NCBI GenBank assembly: GCA_033856195.1
Contig: JAWVFL010000027.1
Location: 1-49,253 of the forward strand
Direction of reading: 5' to 3'
Origin: VRUE01 sp033856195
GTDB lineage: Bacteria; Actinomycetota; Thermoleophilia; Solirubrobacterales; 70-9
DNA length: 49,253 bases
A model generated the notes under the pieces. It did not search any database. It was not told the DNA's origin and saw only the letters and a program-made list of their open reading frames with translations. The position numbers and the translations under genes are program-made. Positions 15,980 to 24,553 of the stretch are shown in pieces. Numbering within the stretch: position 1 is the stretch's first letter; each line of letters starts with the position of its first letter.

Positions 15980-16336
15980 GTGGACGCTGCTTCGATCGCC
16001 CCTGCTCAGACGACCGCTTCCGTAATCCAGGCCCCACAGCACATGCAGGCACTTGCGCGCGCCAACCGAGTGCGACTTGCGAGGGCAGAGCTGAAGCGCT
16101 CAATCGCACGGGGTGACGTCGACACGGCGGACGTTGTGCGGGACTGTCCCTGGGAGACCGAGAGCATGACCCTCGCCGAGCTGCTGACCAGCCAACGCCG
16201 CTGGGGCCGCACCCGGGCCCGCAAGTTCCTCATCGGCCTCGCCCTCAACGAGAACAAGCGCCTCGGCACCCTGACGACCCGCCAGCGCAGCCTGCTCGCC
16301 TCTGAGCTCTCCTCCCGAGAGCCCGCACTCGTCTAG
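15980..16336 (+). CDS. mihF: Actinobacterial integration host factor (mIHF)
   Basis: The 118-residue basic protein matches actinobacterial mIHF: a helical N-terminus (RANRVRLARAELKRSIARGD), a central helix-two-turn-helix (MTLAELLTSQRRWGRTRARKF) and a C-terminal helix ending RQRSLLASEL. mIHF is an essential nucleoid protein that bends DNA. GTG at 15980 is chosen because GGGAGGAG precedes it at ideal spacing; an upstream in-frame start at 15935 lacks that. It follows the SPT-like gene but has its own promoter. It converges on a membrane-protein gene one base away. Confidence 0.85.
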   Translation: MDAASIAPAQTTASVIQAPQHMQALARANRVRLARAELKRSIARGDVDTADVVRDCPWETESMTLAELLTSQRRWGRTRARKFLIGLALNENKRLGTLTTRQRSLLASELSSREPALV

Positions 16337-16337
16337 A

Positions 16338-16748
16338 TCAGCGGCTGTCGAAGCCGCCGGCCTTGAACGACAAGCCCCCTGAGGCCCGCTGAAAGGCGCG
16401 CCTCAGGGCGAGGAAGGCGGCAAGGAAGGCGGTGGCCCCAACCGCGAGGCAGATCGCCAGGATCAGGCCGCCCAGATAGAAGAGCCCGCCGGTGACGAGC
16501 ACGAAGACCGTGCCCGCGAGCAGGGTCGTGTGCGAGCGGTAGCCGGCGAAATGCTCGCGTGCGGCAACCTCGAGGCCACCCAGACCGGCCAAGACGACGC
16601 CGACTCCGAGCGCGGTCGGGTGCCCACCGACCACGCCGATCACCAGCATCGCGATGCCGGCGAGCACGGTCAGCTCGGCCAGCGGGAAGTTGCCCCAGGG
16701 CGCCGGCGGTCGCTCGTCTGGCCCTGGTCTATCGCTCAACGGCCGCAA
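16338..16748 (-). CDS. Multipass membrane protein of unknown function
   Basis: The 136-residue protein has about four hydrophobic segments separated by short loops, with a proline-rich cytoplasmic N-terminus and a basic region after the last helix. No family motif recognised. Its start lies inside the end of the upstream coiled-coil gene (20-bp overlap), so the two are probably one operon. It converges with mihF. Confidence 0.7.
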   Translation of the reverse strand: MRPLSDRPGPDERPPAPWGNFPLAELTVLAGIAMLVIGVVGGHPTALGVGVVLAGLGGLEVAAREHFAGYRSHTTLLAGTVFVLVTGGLFYLGGLILAICLAVGATAFLAAFLALRRAFQRASGGLSFKAGGFDSR

Positions 16749-17223
16749 GCCGTCCGGATAACGGACATCCGGAGGAGACCTTGACGCGCCACCAGCCCAT
16801 CAGCATCCCCAGCGGCCCGAGGCGCGGTCGCGAGTGCCAATGGCCACAGCCCGGCTCACCGACATCGAGGCGTGAGATCCTCAGCCACTTGTGCTCGGCG
16901 GGGGAGACCAGCATCTTCTCCAGCAGCTCCCGGTTGCGCGTCTCCAGCTCGTCCTGCTCGAGCAAGGCCCGACGCGCCTGGGCGATGCGATCGGACAGCG
17001 CGTCGCGAACCCGCTCTAGCTCCTCGAGGCCGGCGACCCGCGGCTCGGAAAAGCCGGCCGGGATCGCGGTGTCAAGCGGAAGGCGTGGAAAAGCCTCGGC
17101 GCATAGACGGGCAAGCTCGTGCTCGAGACGGCCGACCTGACGGCGCAGCTCAACGCGCGCGAGGCGCTCGTCGCCTCCCACTCGAAGCATCGTGAACGTG
17201 TCTCGATCGAGCAGATCCGGCAT
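16729..17223 (-). CDS. Coiled-coil protein of unknown function
   Basis: The 164-residue product is mainly charged and helical, with a probable coiled coil over residues 14-110 (LEELERVRDALSDRIAQARR within it). It ends in a distinctive segment with GEPGCGHWHSRPRLG and GMLMGWWRVKVSSGCP, containing two cysteines and two histidines that might bind metal. No signal peptide or membrane helix. I do not recognise the family. The 92-bp gap upstream holds no gene. Confidence 0.68.
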   Translation of the reverse strand: MPDLLDRDTFTMLRVGGDERLARVELRRQVGRLEHELARLCAEAFPRLPLDTAIPAGFSEPRVAGLEELERVRDALSDRIAQARRALLEQDELETRNRELLEKMLVSPAEHKWLRISRLDVGEPGCGHWHSRPRLGPLGMLMGWWRVKVSSGCPLSGRLAAVER

Positions 17224-17315
17224 AAGCCCGACTACCAGTCTAAATCACACACCCAAAAGCGTTCCTTAGCTCCATATTACGAAGGCTAGGCACGGCGGAG
17301 GCTGTGCTAAGGCCG

Positions 17316-17987
17316 CTAGGCAGCGATTGCTGCACACGCCATCCAGAGGGCCTCGTCTACCGAGGCCTGGGGTACGCCCTTCACCTGCACCGCGACGATC
17401 GCAACGCGGGCCGCCTCCGGCTCGACTATCTGCTCAGCGCCCCTACCACCAAAGAGCAGAGCCAGGGGCCGGCGGCCGTCGGCGATCGTCAGGGTCCCCT
17501 GTGCCAACTCGGCGGGCTTCCCCGGCAGCGCCTCCCCCGGCGCAGAGTCGCGGATACAGAGGTCGCCTTCGATTTGCGCGGCATCGAAAGCGCGGAGGGC
17601 GACCCCGGTCTCGACCGTGGCAATGGTCAGCGCATCGGCGGGCATGCCGCGGGTCGTGAAGCCACCATCGTACAGCCGGTCCAGTGCGAGCTGCTCGACC
17701 GGAGTGCGAGTGCGGTCGGGGTCAAGTCCGATCTGCCGAAAGAAGACCCGGTAGGCCCATGGGATCGGCCGCTCGCGCATATGGATCGCGTGCGAGCCGT
17801 AGAAGCGGTCGGAAAGGTCACGCAGGCGGCGGCGCACCGGCTCGGCGCTGCGGGCGGGGCTGCTTTCGACCTCGACCCAGGCGATGCCAAGGCCAGGAAA
17901 CTCGCTGGCGATGTGGGGCGCAACCCAGCCTTGCCGGGGCAAGGGCTCCCAGTCCAGATCGGATCCAGCGGGCTCGATCCCAGTCAC
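17316..17987 (-). CDS. B3/B4 tRNA-binding-domain protein
   Basis: The 223-residue protein matches stand-alone B3/B4 domains of phenylalanyl-tRNA synthetase beta type: WAYRVFFRQIGLDPDRTRTP, then the core with LTIATVETGVALRAFDAAQI. Such proteins may edit or bind aminoacyl-tRNA or amino acids, but roles are poorly defined. Its start overlaps the stop of the thioredoxin-fold gene by 4 nt, placing it last in the six-gene operon. Its link to the transport genes is not obvious. Confidence 0.78.
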   Translation of the reverse strand: MTGIEPAGSDLDWEPLPRQGWVAPHIASEFPGLGIAWVEVESSPARSAEPVRRRLRDLSDRFYGSHAIHMRERPIPWAYRVFFRQIGLDPDRTRTPVEQLALDRLYDGGFTTRGMPADALTIATVETGVALRAFDAAQIEGDLCIRDSAPGEALPGKPAELAQGTLTIADGRRPLALLFGGRGAEQIVEPEAARVAIVAVQVKGVPQASVDEALWMACAAIAA

Positions 17988-18649
17988 GCTCCGCCCACCT
18001 CGGCTGCGCGGGTTGCTTGCAGCAAATCGTCAACGCGCGCTTCCAGCTGCCTTGCGGCGAGCTCGCCGATGCTTGCCTCTTGCAGAGTGCCGCCCGGATA
18101 CACGTAGGCGAAGGTCGGGCAGATGCCGACGCGGTAGAGGCCGGCAACCGCTCCATCGCGGTCATAGCCGACCGGCATCTTCCATCCACGGCGGTCGATC
18201 AGGTCTCGAACCGTGTCGCGATCGTCGCGGACGTCCAGGGAGAGGAAGTTCACCCGCCCACGGTAACGCTCAAATACCTGGTTGACCACGTCCTGCTGTT
18301 CGCTGCAGGTGCTGCCACCACGCGTAAACCAGAAGGCAAGAACCAGCGGTCGATCGAAGTAGTCGCAGACACGAAGCGCGCCAGGCGTGGATATCCGGCA
18401 AGCCGGCCGGCGCCGGGCCGAGCTCGGGCAGGGAGTCTCGGCGGTTTCGCAGTCGTCCTGGGCGACGTTGGCGTCCCCTTCAAGCGACCCATCAGCGCGC
18501 GGCACCGCGAACTCCGGCAGCGGCCAGCGCTTCTCCAGCTTGTCGAGCCCGAGCGTCCCTTCGTCCTTGTTGCCGAGCGTGTTGATCGCCGCGATGACGA
18601 TCACGGCGGCAAAGATCAACCCGACCACAAGCGAGTACCGATCCCTCAC
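17984..18649 (-). CDS. Membrane-anchored thioredoxin-fold protein lacking CxxC
   Basis: The 221-residue protein has one N-terminal membrane helix (about residues 6-22) and a TlpA/AhpC-like domain outside the membrane. At the active-site position the sequence is WFTRGGSTCSEQQ, so the first cysteine is missing and only the second remains. Elsewhere several cysteines (CETAETPC, ACR, VCDY) could form disulfides. The cis-Pro region GICPTFAYVYPGG is present. It overlaps the RND gene (ATGA) upstream. A role in holding or sensing redox state rather than classic disulfide exchange is inferred. Confidence 0.75.
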   Translation of the reverse strand: MRDRYSLVVGLIFAAVIVIAAINTLGNKDEGTLGLDKLEKRWPLPEFAVPRADGSLEGDANVAQDDCETAETPCPSSARRRPACRISTPGALRVCDYFDRPLVLAFWFTRGGSTCSEQQDVVNQVFERYRGRVNFLSLDVRDDRDTVRDLIDRRGWKMPVGYDRDGAVAGLYRVGICPTFAYVYPGGTLQEASIGELAARQLEARVDDLLQATRAAEVGGA

Positions 18650-21183
18650 CGCTCCTCCAACCAGACGAGTGCAGCCGGCAACGCCACGATCACACCGAGC
18701 AGGGCAACCGCGAGATCGATCACCGTGACAAAGCCGAAGTCCCGCAGCATGCCCACGTCACTGACGATCAGCACGGCAAAGCCGGCGATGACCGTCACCG
18801 CCGAAGCAACCACGGCTGGCCCGGTCCGAACGTAAGCCGCCCGAATCGCCTCACTCACACCCAGCCCACCCCCACGCTCTTCCCGAAACCGCGCGGCCAG
18901 GATCACACTGAACTCGGTAGCGATCGCGATCGTCAGCGCCCCCAGCGCCGCCGACATCGGATTGAGCGGAATCTGGGTCAGCCAGAGCACCAAAGAAGAC
19001 CAACCAGTGGCGAGCACAACGGGTATGAGCGGTACGAGTGCACGGGTGAAAGACCGGTAGACCAGAAGCAGAACCAGCGCCACAGCGGCCAAGCCGGCGA
19101 GGGTCAGCCAGTAGCGACTGGAAGAAAGGTCTGAAGCGGCCGCCGCGGCAATCACCGGCAACCCGGCGAATCGCACCTTCACCCCCGCCGGCGGTCCACC
19201 CGGCTCCCCCGGCTCACCAACCTCGGAGCGCACCCGATCGATCAGCGCCTGCTGGTCCTCCAGCGACTGGGCACGAATCCCAAAGCTCAGCAGCGCCAGC
19301 TTCCCCGGCAGCCCGGTTTTCGGATCGACCGGCGCCAGCTGCGCAAGTGAGTAGGCGGGCAGTTCATGCAACGTCGCGCGGACATCTCCCCGGCTGAGCT
19401 GCTCCTCCCCCTTGCCGCTGACAAGGAAATCCGAAAGCGCCGGCCCGGGACATATTTCCGCCTCCAGGCAGCTCGGCCGCGGCTCCGTGAACCCGTTCTC
19501 CCGCAGCACCCGCTGCTTGAAGTCCGCCATCCACCGAATCGTCGCCGGATCCGAGAGATCGGGTGCTTCCACCGCAATCTGCAGCTGCCCGGATACCCCG
19601 GTTGCATCCTGAACGCGATTCAGATCTTCGATCTCGCTCAAACCCTGAGGACCAAGCGAACGAATGTCGGAGACCGTGTCGATCTGAGTCCCCACCCCCC
19701 ATCCCACCACCGCCAGCACCCCACCAATCGCAAGCACCTTCCGAGGATGCCTGAGAGCGATCCCGACCACGCGCTCGGACGGGAGGAGGGGGCGCCCCGG
19801 ATGCGCGCGGCGTCCCGTTTTTCGCACAGACCACTCAGCGAGTGCAGGAAACCCCTTGGCGAAAAACCCAGCAAGCGGAGGGGCGCCCCCTCCTCCCGTC
19901 CGAGCGCGCAGGCTAAGAGCCGCGAAACCAGCGGTAAGTGCCAAGGCGAGGCCTACCGCGATACCAAGGATCAGGAGAACGCCGAACGTGCGAACCATCG
20001 GAATCGGCGACAACTGCAGTGCCAGGAAACCCGCAGCCGTAGCCAGGCATGCCGTGGCGATCGTCGGACCAGCCCGTCCCGCCGCCGAGCGAGCCGCATC
20101 CATGGAATTCGCGCCGTCAGCCGAAGCCTCGTCGTATCGAGCCTGCAGCTGGATCGCGTAGTCGACCACCAAGCCGATCAGGATCGGCATCGTCGCGATC
20201 GTGGCAATCGTCAGCGACCCACCGAAGAGACGCAAAAGCCCAAAGGTGAGCGCGACCGCGGCAAGAGCGATCGCAAGCGGCAGCAGTCGCAAGCGCGAGC
20301 GAAAGACCAGCAACAGGGTCAGGGCCATGACCACGAGCGCGACAGCGAAGAGGATCAGCAGCGCTTCCTTCAGCGCCCCGGTGATCCCTTCGATCACGAT
20401 CGGCGCACCCGAGATCGTGTAGGTCCCAGCACCGTGCAGGCCGAAGCACTCCTCCGGCTGACCCTTGTAGACGCAAGCCTGGCGCGGAGTCGTGTCGTAG
20501 ACCGCTTCGCGGATCAGCTCGAGCGCACGGCGCCGTTCGGAATCGGTGAGGTCCGGGCGCAAGCGCAGGACAATCTGAGTCGAGTGGTTGTTTGGGAAGA
20601 GATAGGCCAGCTTCGGCTTTGGGGTTCCACGAGCCTGATCGAGGTCAAAGACCACCGAGGCAAGGAAGTCGGGGTTGCCGATGCTGGGCGCACTGGTGAT
20701 GCCGTAGCGGGCAGCGACCTGGAGGAGGAATTCGCGCAGCTGAGCGGGCGGCACCGTCGCGGCCAGACGACGCAGCTGGTCGTCGATCTGGATCACCGCC
20801 TCATTGAGGAAGGTGCCGGGCCCAGCGAGGTACTGGACCGCATTCAGCCGTGCCAGTTCCGTGCAGGGACCCGGAATTGGCTTGGCCCCTTTGGGCACGT
20901 TGCCCGAGAGGCAACCCTCGAGGCGCAGCAGGCGACCGAGGTTCGGGGTGAGGATCAGTTCCTGCAGGTCACCTTCAGCGACGACTACTACCGGTTCTTC
21001 GCCGAAGACCTCGCGCACCCGTTCGGTCGCGCGATAGCTCTCACTGTCGCGGTCGACGAGGGTGTCGGTTCCGGCGTCAGTTGGCAGCTGCGTAGCGGCC
21101 GCAGCCGCCGTGATTGCGAGCACCGCCGAGACCGCCAGGACCATCCGCGCGTGGCGGACGGCCCACGCCGCGATCGAGCTCAA
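18646..21183 (-). CDS. RND/MMPL-family transporter
   Basis: The 845-residue protein has the RND double repeat: a first helix (about 13-32), a large external loop, a five-helix bundle containing IGLVVDYAIQLQARYDE, a linker, then a second copy with helix, external loop and final bundle. The family exports lipids, hopanoids or drugs using the proton gradient. It overlaps Mkl upstream and the thioredoxin-fold gene downstream by 4 nt each. The co-operon with YrbE/Mkl suggests lipid trafficking at the envelope. The inter-repeat linker contains an exact 29-bp inverted repeat, see the separate entry. Confidence 0.9.
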   Translation of the reverse strand: MSSIAAWAVRHARMVLAVSAVLAITAAAAATQLPTDAGTDTLVDRDSESYRATERVREVFGEEPVVVVAEGDLQELILTPNLGRLLRLEGCLSGNVPKGAKPIPGPCTELARLNAVQYLAGPGTFLNEAVIQIDDQLRRLAATVPPAQLREFLLQVAARYGITSAPSIGNPDFLASVVFDLDQARGTPKPKLAYLFPNNHSTQIVLRLRPDLTDSERRRALELIREAVYDTTPRQACVYKGQPEECFGLHGAGTYTISGAPIVIEGITGALKEALLILFAVALVVMALTLLLVFRSRLRLLPLAIALAAVALTFGLLRLFGGSLTIATIATMPILIGLVVDYAIQLQARYDEASADGANSMDAARSAAGRAGPTIATACLATAAGFLALQLSPIPMVRTFGVLLILGIAVGLALALTAGFAALSLRARTGGGGAPPLAGFFAKGFPALAEWSVRKTGRRAHPGRPLLPSERVVGIALRHPRKVLAIGGVLAVVGWGVGTQIDTVSDIRSLGPQGLSEIEDLNRVQDATGVSGQLQIAVEAPDLSDPATIRWMADFKQRVLRENGFTEPRPSCLEAEICPGPALSDFLVSGKGEEQLSRGDVRATLHELPAYSLAQLAPVDPKTGLPGKLALLSFGIRAQSLEDQQALIDRVRSEVGEPGEPGGPPAGVKVRFAGLPVIAAAAASDLSSSRYWLTLAGLAAVALVLLLVYRSFTRALVPLIPVVLATGWSSLVLWLTQIPLNPMSAALGALTIAIATEFSVILAARFREERGGGLGVSEAIRAAYVRTGPAVVASAVTVIAGFAVLIVSDVGMLRDFGFVTVIDLAVALLGVIVALPAALVWLEER
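19770..19908. repeat. Perfect 29-bp inverted repeat inside the RND gene
   Basis: Arms 19770-19798 and 19880-19908 are exact reverse complements (plus-strand arm starts CGCGCTCGGACGGGAGGAGG), separated by 81 bp. Both arms are translated in frame within the linker between the two RND halves (ARTGGGGAPPLAG on one side, GRPLLPSERVV on the other). An exact 29-bp match of this kind is not expected by chance. Confidence 0.9.
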
Positions 21184-22163
21184 TCCATCGAGAGCGGACC
21201 GGTGACGTCCGCGTTGAGGAACTGACTGACGAACCGGTTTTCGGAGTCGAACAGCTCCTCCTTGGGGCCCGACTCGACGATCTTGCCGTTCCAGAGCACG
21301 GCGATGAAGTCGGAGATCCGCCGCGCCGTGTTGAGGTCGTGACTGATCACCAGGTAGCAGCCGCCGTTCTCCTCGTGGACCTCGCGGACCAGCTCGCAGA
21401 GCAATGCGGTGCGGACCGGATCAAGGCCGGAGTCGGGCTCGTCGAACATTACGATCGCCGGTTCCAGCACCAGGGCGCGGGCGAAGCCGGCGCGCTTGCG
21501 CATCCCGCCGGAAAGCTCGTTGGGCATCTTGTAGATCGCCTCGCTGAGCCCCACCTCCTTGAGGCGGCGGTTGCAGATCTCGCCGATCTCCTCCTCGCTC
21601 TTGTCGGTGTGCTGGCGCAGCGGGAAGGCGGTGTTGTCGTAGATGTTCATCGAGCCGAAGAGGGCGCCGTCCTGGAAGAGCAGGCCGAACTTCTTGCGCA
21701 CCTCGAAGAGTTCGTCGTCGGTCATGTTCGGGATCGATTCGCCGTGCACGAGCACGTCGCCCGAGTCGGGGTAGAGCAGCCCGACGATGTGCTTGATCAG
21801 CACGCTCTTGCCGGTGCCCGAAGGTCCCAGCACCATCGAGACCTGGTCCTCTGGCAGGCCGAGGTTGAGGCCGTTGAGGATGCGGGCGCGGCCGAACTGC
21901 TTGACCAGGTCGATGATCTCGATCGCGTCCTCGCCACCGTGGTCGCGCTTGCGGCCGGTGTGGAAGCGATAGGGATCGGCCTCCGCCGGATCGACACCGG
22001 GGATGACGAAGTCGCGTCCCATCGTCAAGCCGTCCTCGCTGACGTAGGGGCCGCTGTGCGCGGGCTCGGGGGCCACCGGGTCGGCAACCTCAGCGGTGGT
22101 CTCCACCTCCGCCTCGAACTCGTCCTCTTCGGGTCGGGTCGGGTCGTCCATCGACATAGACAT
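21180..22163 (-). CDS. mkl: Mkl/MlaF-type ABC ATPase of an Mce-like transporter
   Basis: The 327-residue protein has an acidic N-terminal extension of about 85 residues, then an ABC domain with Walker A GPSGTGKS, the family-typical LLFQDGALFGSMNIYDNTAF, signature LSGGMRKRAG and Walker B IVMFDEPDSGLDPV. This ATPase class powers YrbE/MlaE permeases in phospholipid or sterol transport. It lies 8 bp after the second permease and overlaps the RND gene by 4 nt. Confidence 0.92.
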   Translation of the reverse strand: MSMSMDDPTRPEEDEFEAEVETTAEVADPVAPEPAHSGPYVSEDGLTMGRDFVIPGVDPAEADPYRFHTGRKRDHGGEDAIEIIDLVKQFGRARILNGLNLGLPEDQVSMVLGPSGTGKSVLIKHIVGLLYPDSGDVLVHGESIPNMTDDELFEVRKKFGLLFQDGALFGSMNIYDNTAFPLRQHTDKSEEEIGEICNRRLKEVGLSEAIYKMPNELSGGMRKRAGFARALVLEPAIVMFDEPDSGLDPVRTALLCELVREVHEENGGCYLVISHDLNTARRISDFIAVLWNGKIVESGPKEELFDSENRFVSQFLNADVTGPLSMD

Positions 22164-22171
22164 AGGTTAGG

Positions 22172-22969
22172 TCAGCCTCCTATCGGCGCGCGCGGGTTGG
22201 CTCCCCAGAAGACCAGGGTGCCCAGCATCCCGATGATGTGAACCAAGACGATGTTGAGGACCATCGACTTCGCGGTGGCGGTGCCGACGCCGACCGGGCC
22301 CCCCGAAGCCGTATAGCCGTAATAGCAGCCGACCATGACTATGGCCGTAGCCATGAACATGCCCTTGATCAGGCTGAAGAGCAGGTCGGGCGGGTTCTGG
22401 AACATCCAGAAGATCAGCAGGTAGCCGCCGGAGGAGACGTCGCCGATCTGCTGGACGACGGCCAGGTAGCTGGCGAAGTACATGATCCCGATCCCGCAGA
22501 GGTACATGAAGGGGAAGGCGATCCAGGCGGCTAGCAGGCGGGTCGCGCAGAGGAAGGTGACCGGCGGCACGCCCATCACCTCGAGCGCATCGATCTCGTC
22601 GGAGATCCGCATCGCGCCGAGCTCGGCGACGATGCCGGTGCCGACCTTGGCCGCCAGCATGTAGCCGAAGGCGTAGGGCATGATCTCGCGCAGGTCGCAC
22701 CAAGCGGAGAAGACGCCGGCGTAGGCCGGCGCGCCCTGGGCGCGCAGCAGGTAGGCGCCCTCGATCCCGCACTGCAGGCCGAGGATGAAGACGAGGCCCC
22801 AGATGATCAGGGCCGAGCCAAGGATCAGGATGCCGGCCTGGCGCAGGCTCTCGCCGAAGAAACGCAGCACGCGGCCGCTGTAGACGAGGCCGGCGACGCG
22901 CGAGCCGAAGCGGGCGATCTCCCCAAAGGAGTCGAGCCAGCCGCGCGGCACTTCCAGCCAGGCGTTCAT
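22172..22969 (-). CDS. YrbE/MlaE-family permease B
   Basis: The 265-residue multipass protein carries the MlaE core GTGIVAELGAMRISDEIDAL and EVMGVPPVTFLCATRLLA and the C-terminal GYTASGGPVGVGTATAKSMV. ATG at 22969 is chosen because it overlaps the stop of permease A (ATGA) and yields a normal-length protein; the longer reading frame upstream is the shadow of permease A. It forms the transmembrane pair of an Mce-type importer with permease A. Confidence 0.9.
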   Translation of the reverse strand: MNAWLEVPRGWLDSFGEIARFGSRVAGLVYSGRVLRFFGESLRQAGILILGSALIIWGLVFILGLQCGIEGAYLLRAQGAPAYAGVFSAWCDLREIMPYAFGYMLAAKVGTGIVAELGAMRISDEIDALEVMGVPPVTFLCATRLLAAWIAFPFMYLCGIGIMYFASYLAVVQQIGDVSSGGYLLIFWMFQNPPDLLFSLIKGMFMATAIVMVGCYYGYTASGGPVGVGTATAKSMVLNIVLVHIIGMLGTLVFWGANPRAPIGG

Positions 22970-23775
22970 CGGATGGTTTGAAGCTCCGGGTTGGTGGCGA
23001 GCAGGGTCTGGGTGAAGGCGTAGTTGAAGGCGAAGACGCCCATGAAGGCGATCACCACCGCCTGGTTGACGGCGCGGCCGACGCCAGCGGCGCCTCCGGA
23101 CGCAGTCATCCCCTTGTAGGAGCAGACCACCGCGATGATCGCGCCGAAGAGGGTGCACTTGATCACCGAGCCCCAGAGGTCGGTGACCGAGGCGTTGGAG
23201 AAGAGGGTGGCGAAGAAGCCGCCGAGCGACTGGTGGTAGAGCAGCTCGGCGCCGATGCCGCCGGTGATGCCGAAGACCAGGGCGTAGATGTCGAGCAGGC
23301 CGGTGATCAGCATCAGCGCGAGGAAGCGCGGCACGACCAGGTTCTTGATCGGGTCGACGCCGAGCACCTGCAGGGCGTCGAGCTCCTCGCGGATCTTGCG
23401 GGCGCCGAGATCGGCGGTGATCGCCGTGCCGGCGACGCCGGCGACGACGACGGCGGTTACGAAGGGGGCGAACTCACGAATCGAGGCGAGGACGAAGAAG
23501 CCGCCAAGCCGATCGAGAGCGCCGAAGAGCGAGAGGAAGTTGGAGGCCTGCAGCCCCGGCGCCCCGAAGCCGAAGGCCACGGTCGAAATCAACAGTGGGA
23601 ACCAGCAGAGCTGCAGGGCGAAGAGGAACTGGCCGATGAACTCCTCGCCGTAGGGATAGGGAGGCTTGACCGCGGAAACGAGCGTGCGAGCAGTGAGGAT
23701 CATCATGTCCCCAACCTGTTCGAACAGCGACTTGGCGGGCAGGAATGCCCTGTTGACCGCGGATCCGACCATCAT
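22966..23775 (-). CDS. YrbE/MlaE-family permease A
   Basis: The 269-residue permease has the same MlaE motifs (GTAITADLGARKIREELDAL, VLGVDPIKNLVVPRFLA, GMTASGGAAGVGRAVNQAVV). It is first in the six-gene minus-strand operon. GAGGAGG precedes two adjacent ATGs (23775 and 23772), and the second has the better spacing. No Mce substrate-binding gene is present in the operon or window. Confidence 0.9.
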   Translation of the reverse strand: MMVGSAVNRAFLPAKSLFEQVGDMMILTARTLVSAVKPPYPYGEEFIGQFLFALQLCWFPLLISTVAFGFGAPGLQASNFLSLFGALDRLGGFFVLASIREFAPFVTAVVVAGVAGTAITADLGARKIREELDALQVLGVDPIKNLVVPRFLALMLITGLLDIYALVFGITGGIGAELLYHQSLGGFFATLFSNASVTDLWGSVIKCTLFGAIIAVVCSYKGMTASGGAAGVGRAVNQAVVIAFMGVFAFNYAFTQTLLATNPELQTIR

Positions 23776-23877
23776 CCTCCTCCTCGGACGAGTCTATGCG
23801 ATGCGCCAGAGGGCTCTGTTGAGTTCGGGCTAACCCGCTTCGGAGCAGGCGAAACCCCGTGGTATGTTCCGGCCGCT

Positions 23878-24540
23878 TTGGGGGGGCACGAAACACAGGT
23901 CTCGCGTCACCGCTCTCGAGCTGCGGTCACCGCTGTCCTTGCCGCGGCGCTGACCCTCTCGCTCGCTGCCTGCGGCGGAGAATCGTCCTCCGACGCCAAC
24001 GAGGCCGAAGGCACCTACCGGGTCCGCGTCACCGACGCCGGCTTCCCCACCGAGCAGCAGCTCGGCCAGACCTACCTGCTGAAGCTCGGCGTGCGCAACA
24101 CGAGCGACAAGACGATTCCCGCGCTGACGATAAACGTCTCGATCAAGGGCAGGGAGGGTCAGGGCTCCACTCTGCCCTTCGGGATTCACGACCCGCAGCC
24201 GGAACTCGCCCAGCCCGACCGGCCCGTCTGGGTCCTGGCCGAGCACTATCCGAGGTTCGTCGGCTCCTCAGCTGCCGGCGGTGCGGAAACCTCGAACCAG
24301 AAGACCTTCGACTTTGGGCCACTGAAGAAGGACGCAACGGCCAACGTGGTCTGGAAGCTGAGTGCGGTCAAGTCGGGCAGCTACACGCTGCTCTACGCCA
24401 TCGACGCGGGGCTGAGCGGCACCGCAAAGGCCGAGACCGGCGGCGGCGTGGCGCCGGGCGGATCCTTCGCGGTGAAGATCAGCTCGGCCGAACGCAACAC
24501 CGAGGTAAACGACCGCGGAGAAGTCGTCGAAAAGAAATAG
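23878..24540 (+). CDS. Lipoprotein of unknown function
   Basis: The product (about 220 residues) starts with a basic stretch and hydrophobic segment ending in the lipobox LAAC, then an acidic linker and an immunoglobulin-like beta domain (YLLKLGVRNTSDKTIPALTI), reminiscent of DUF4352-type telokin-like folds. No ATG or GTG is available in frame near the signal peptide; TTG at 23878 is the best start, with TATGTT nine nt upstream. It is divergent from the YrbE operon and 13 bp before the sugar-dehydrogenase-like gene, probably co-transcribed. Confidence 0.75.
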   Translation: MGGHETQVSRHRSRAAVTAVLAAALTLSLAACGGESSSDANEAEGTYRVRVTDAGFPTEQQLGQTYLLKLGVRNTSDKTIPALTINVSIKGREGQGSTLPFGIHDPQPELAQPDRPVWVLAEHYPRFVGSSAAGGAETSNQKTFDFGPLKKDATANVVWKLSAVKSGSYTLLYAIDAGLSGTAKAETGGGVAPGGSFAVKISSAERNTEVNDRGEVVEKK

Positions 24541-24553
24541 GCGTGCCGGGTAG

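Noticed and set aside
22978..23877. Long plus-strand open frame before the 23878 lipoprotein
   Set aside because: It runs antisense through permease A and gives low-complexity Glu/Gly/Ala sequence; real coding begins near the signal peptide.
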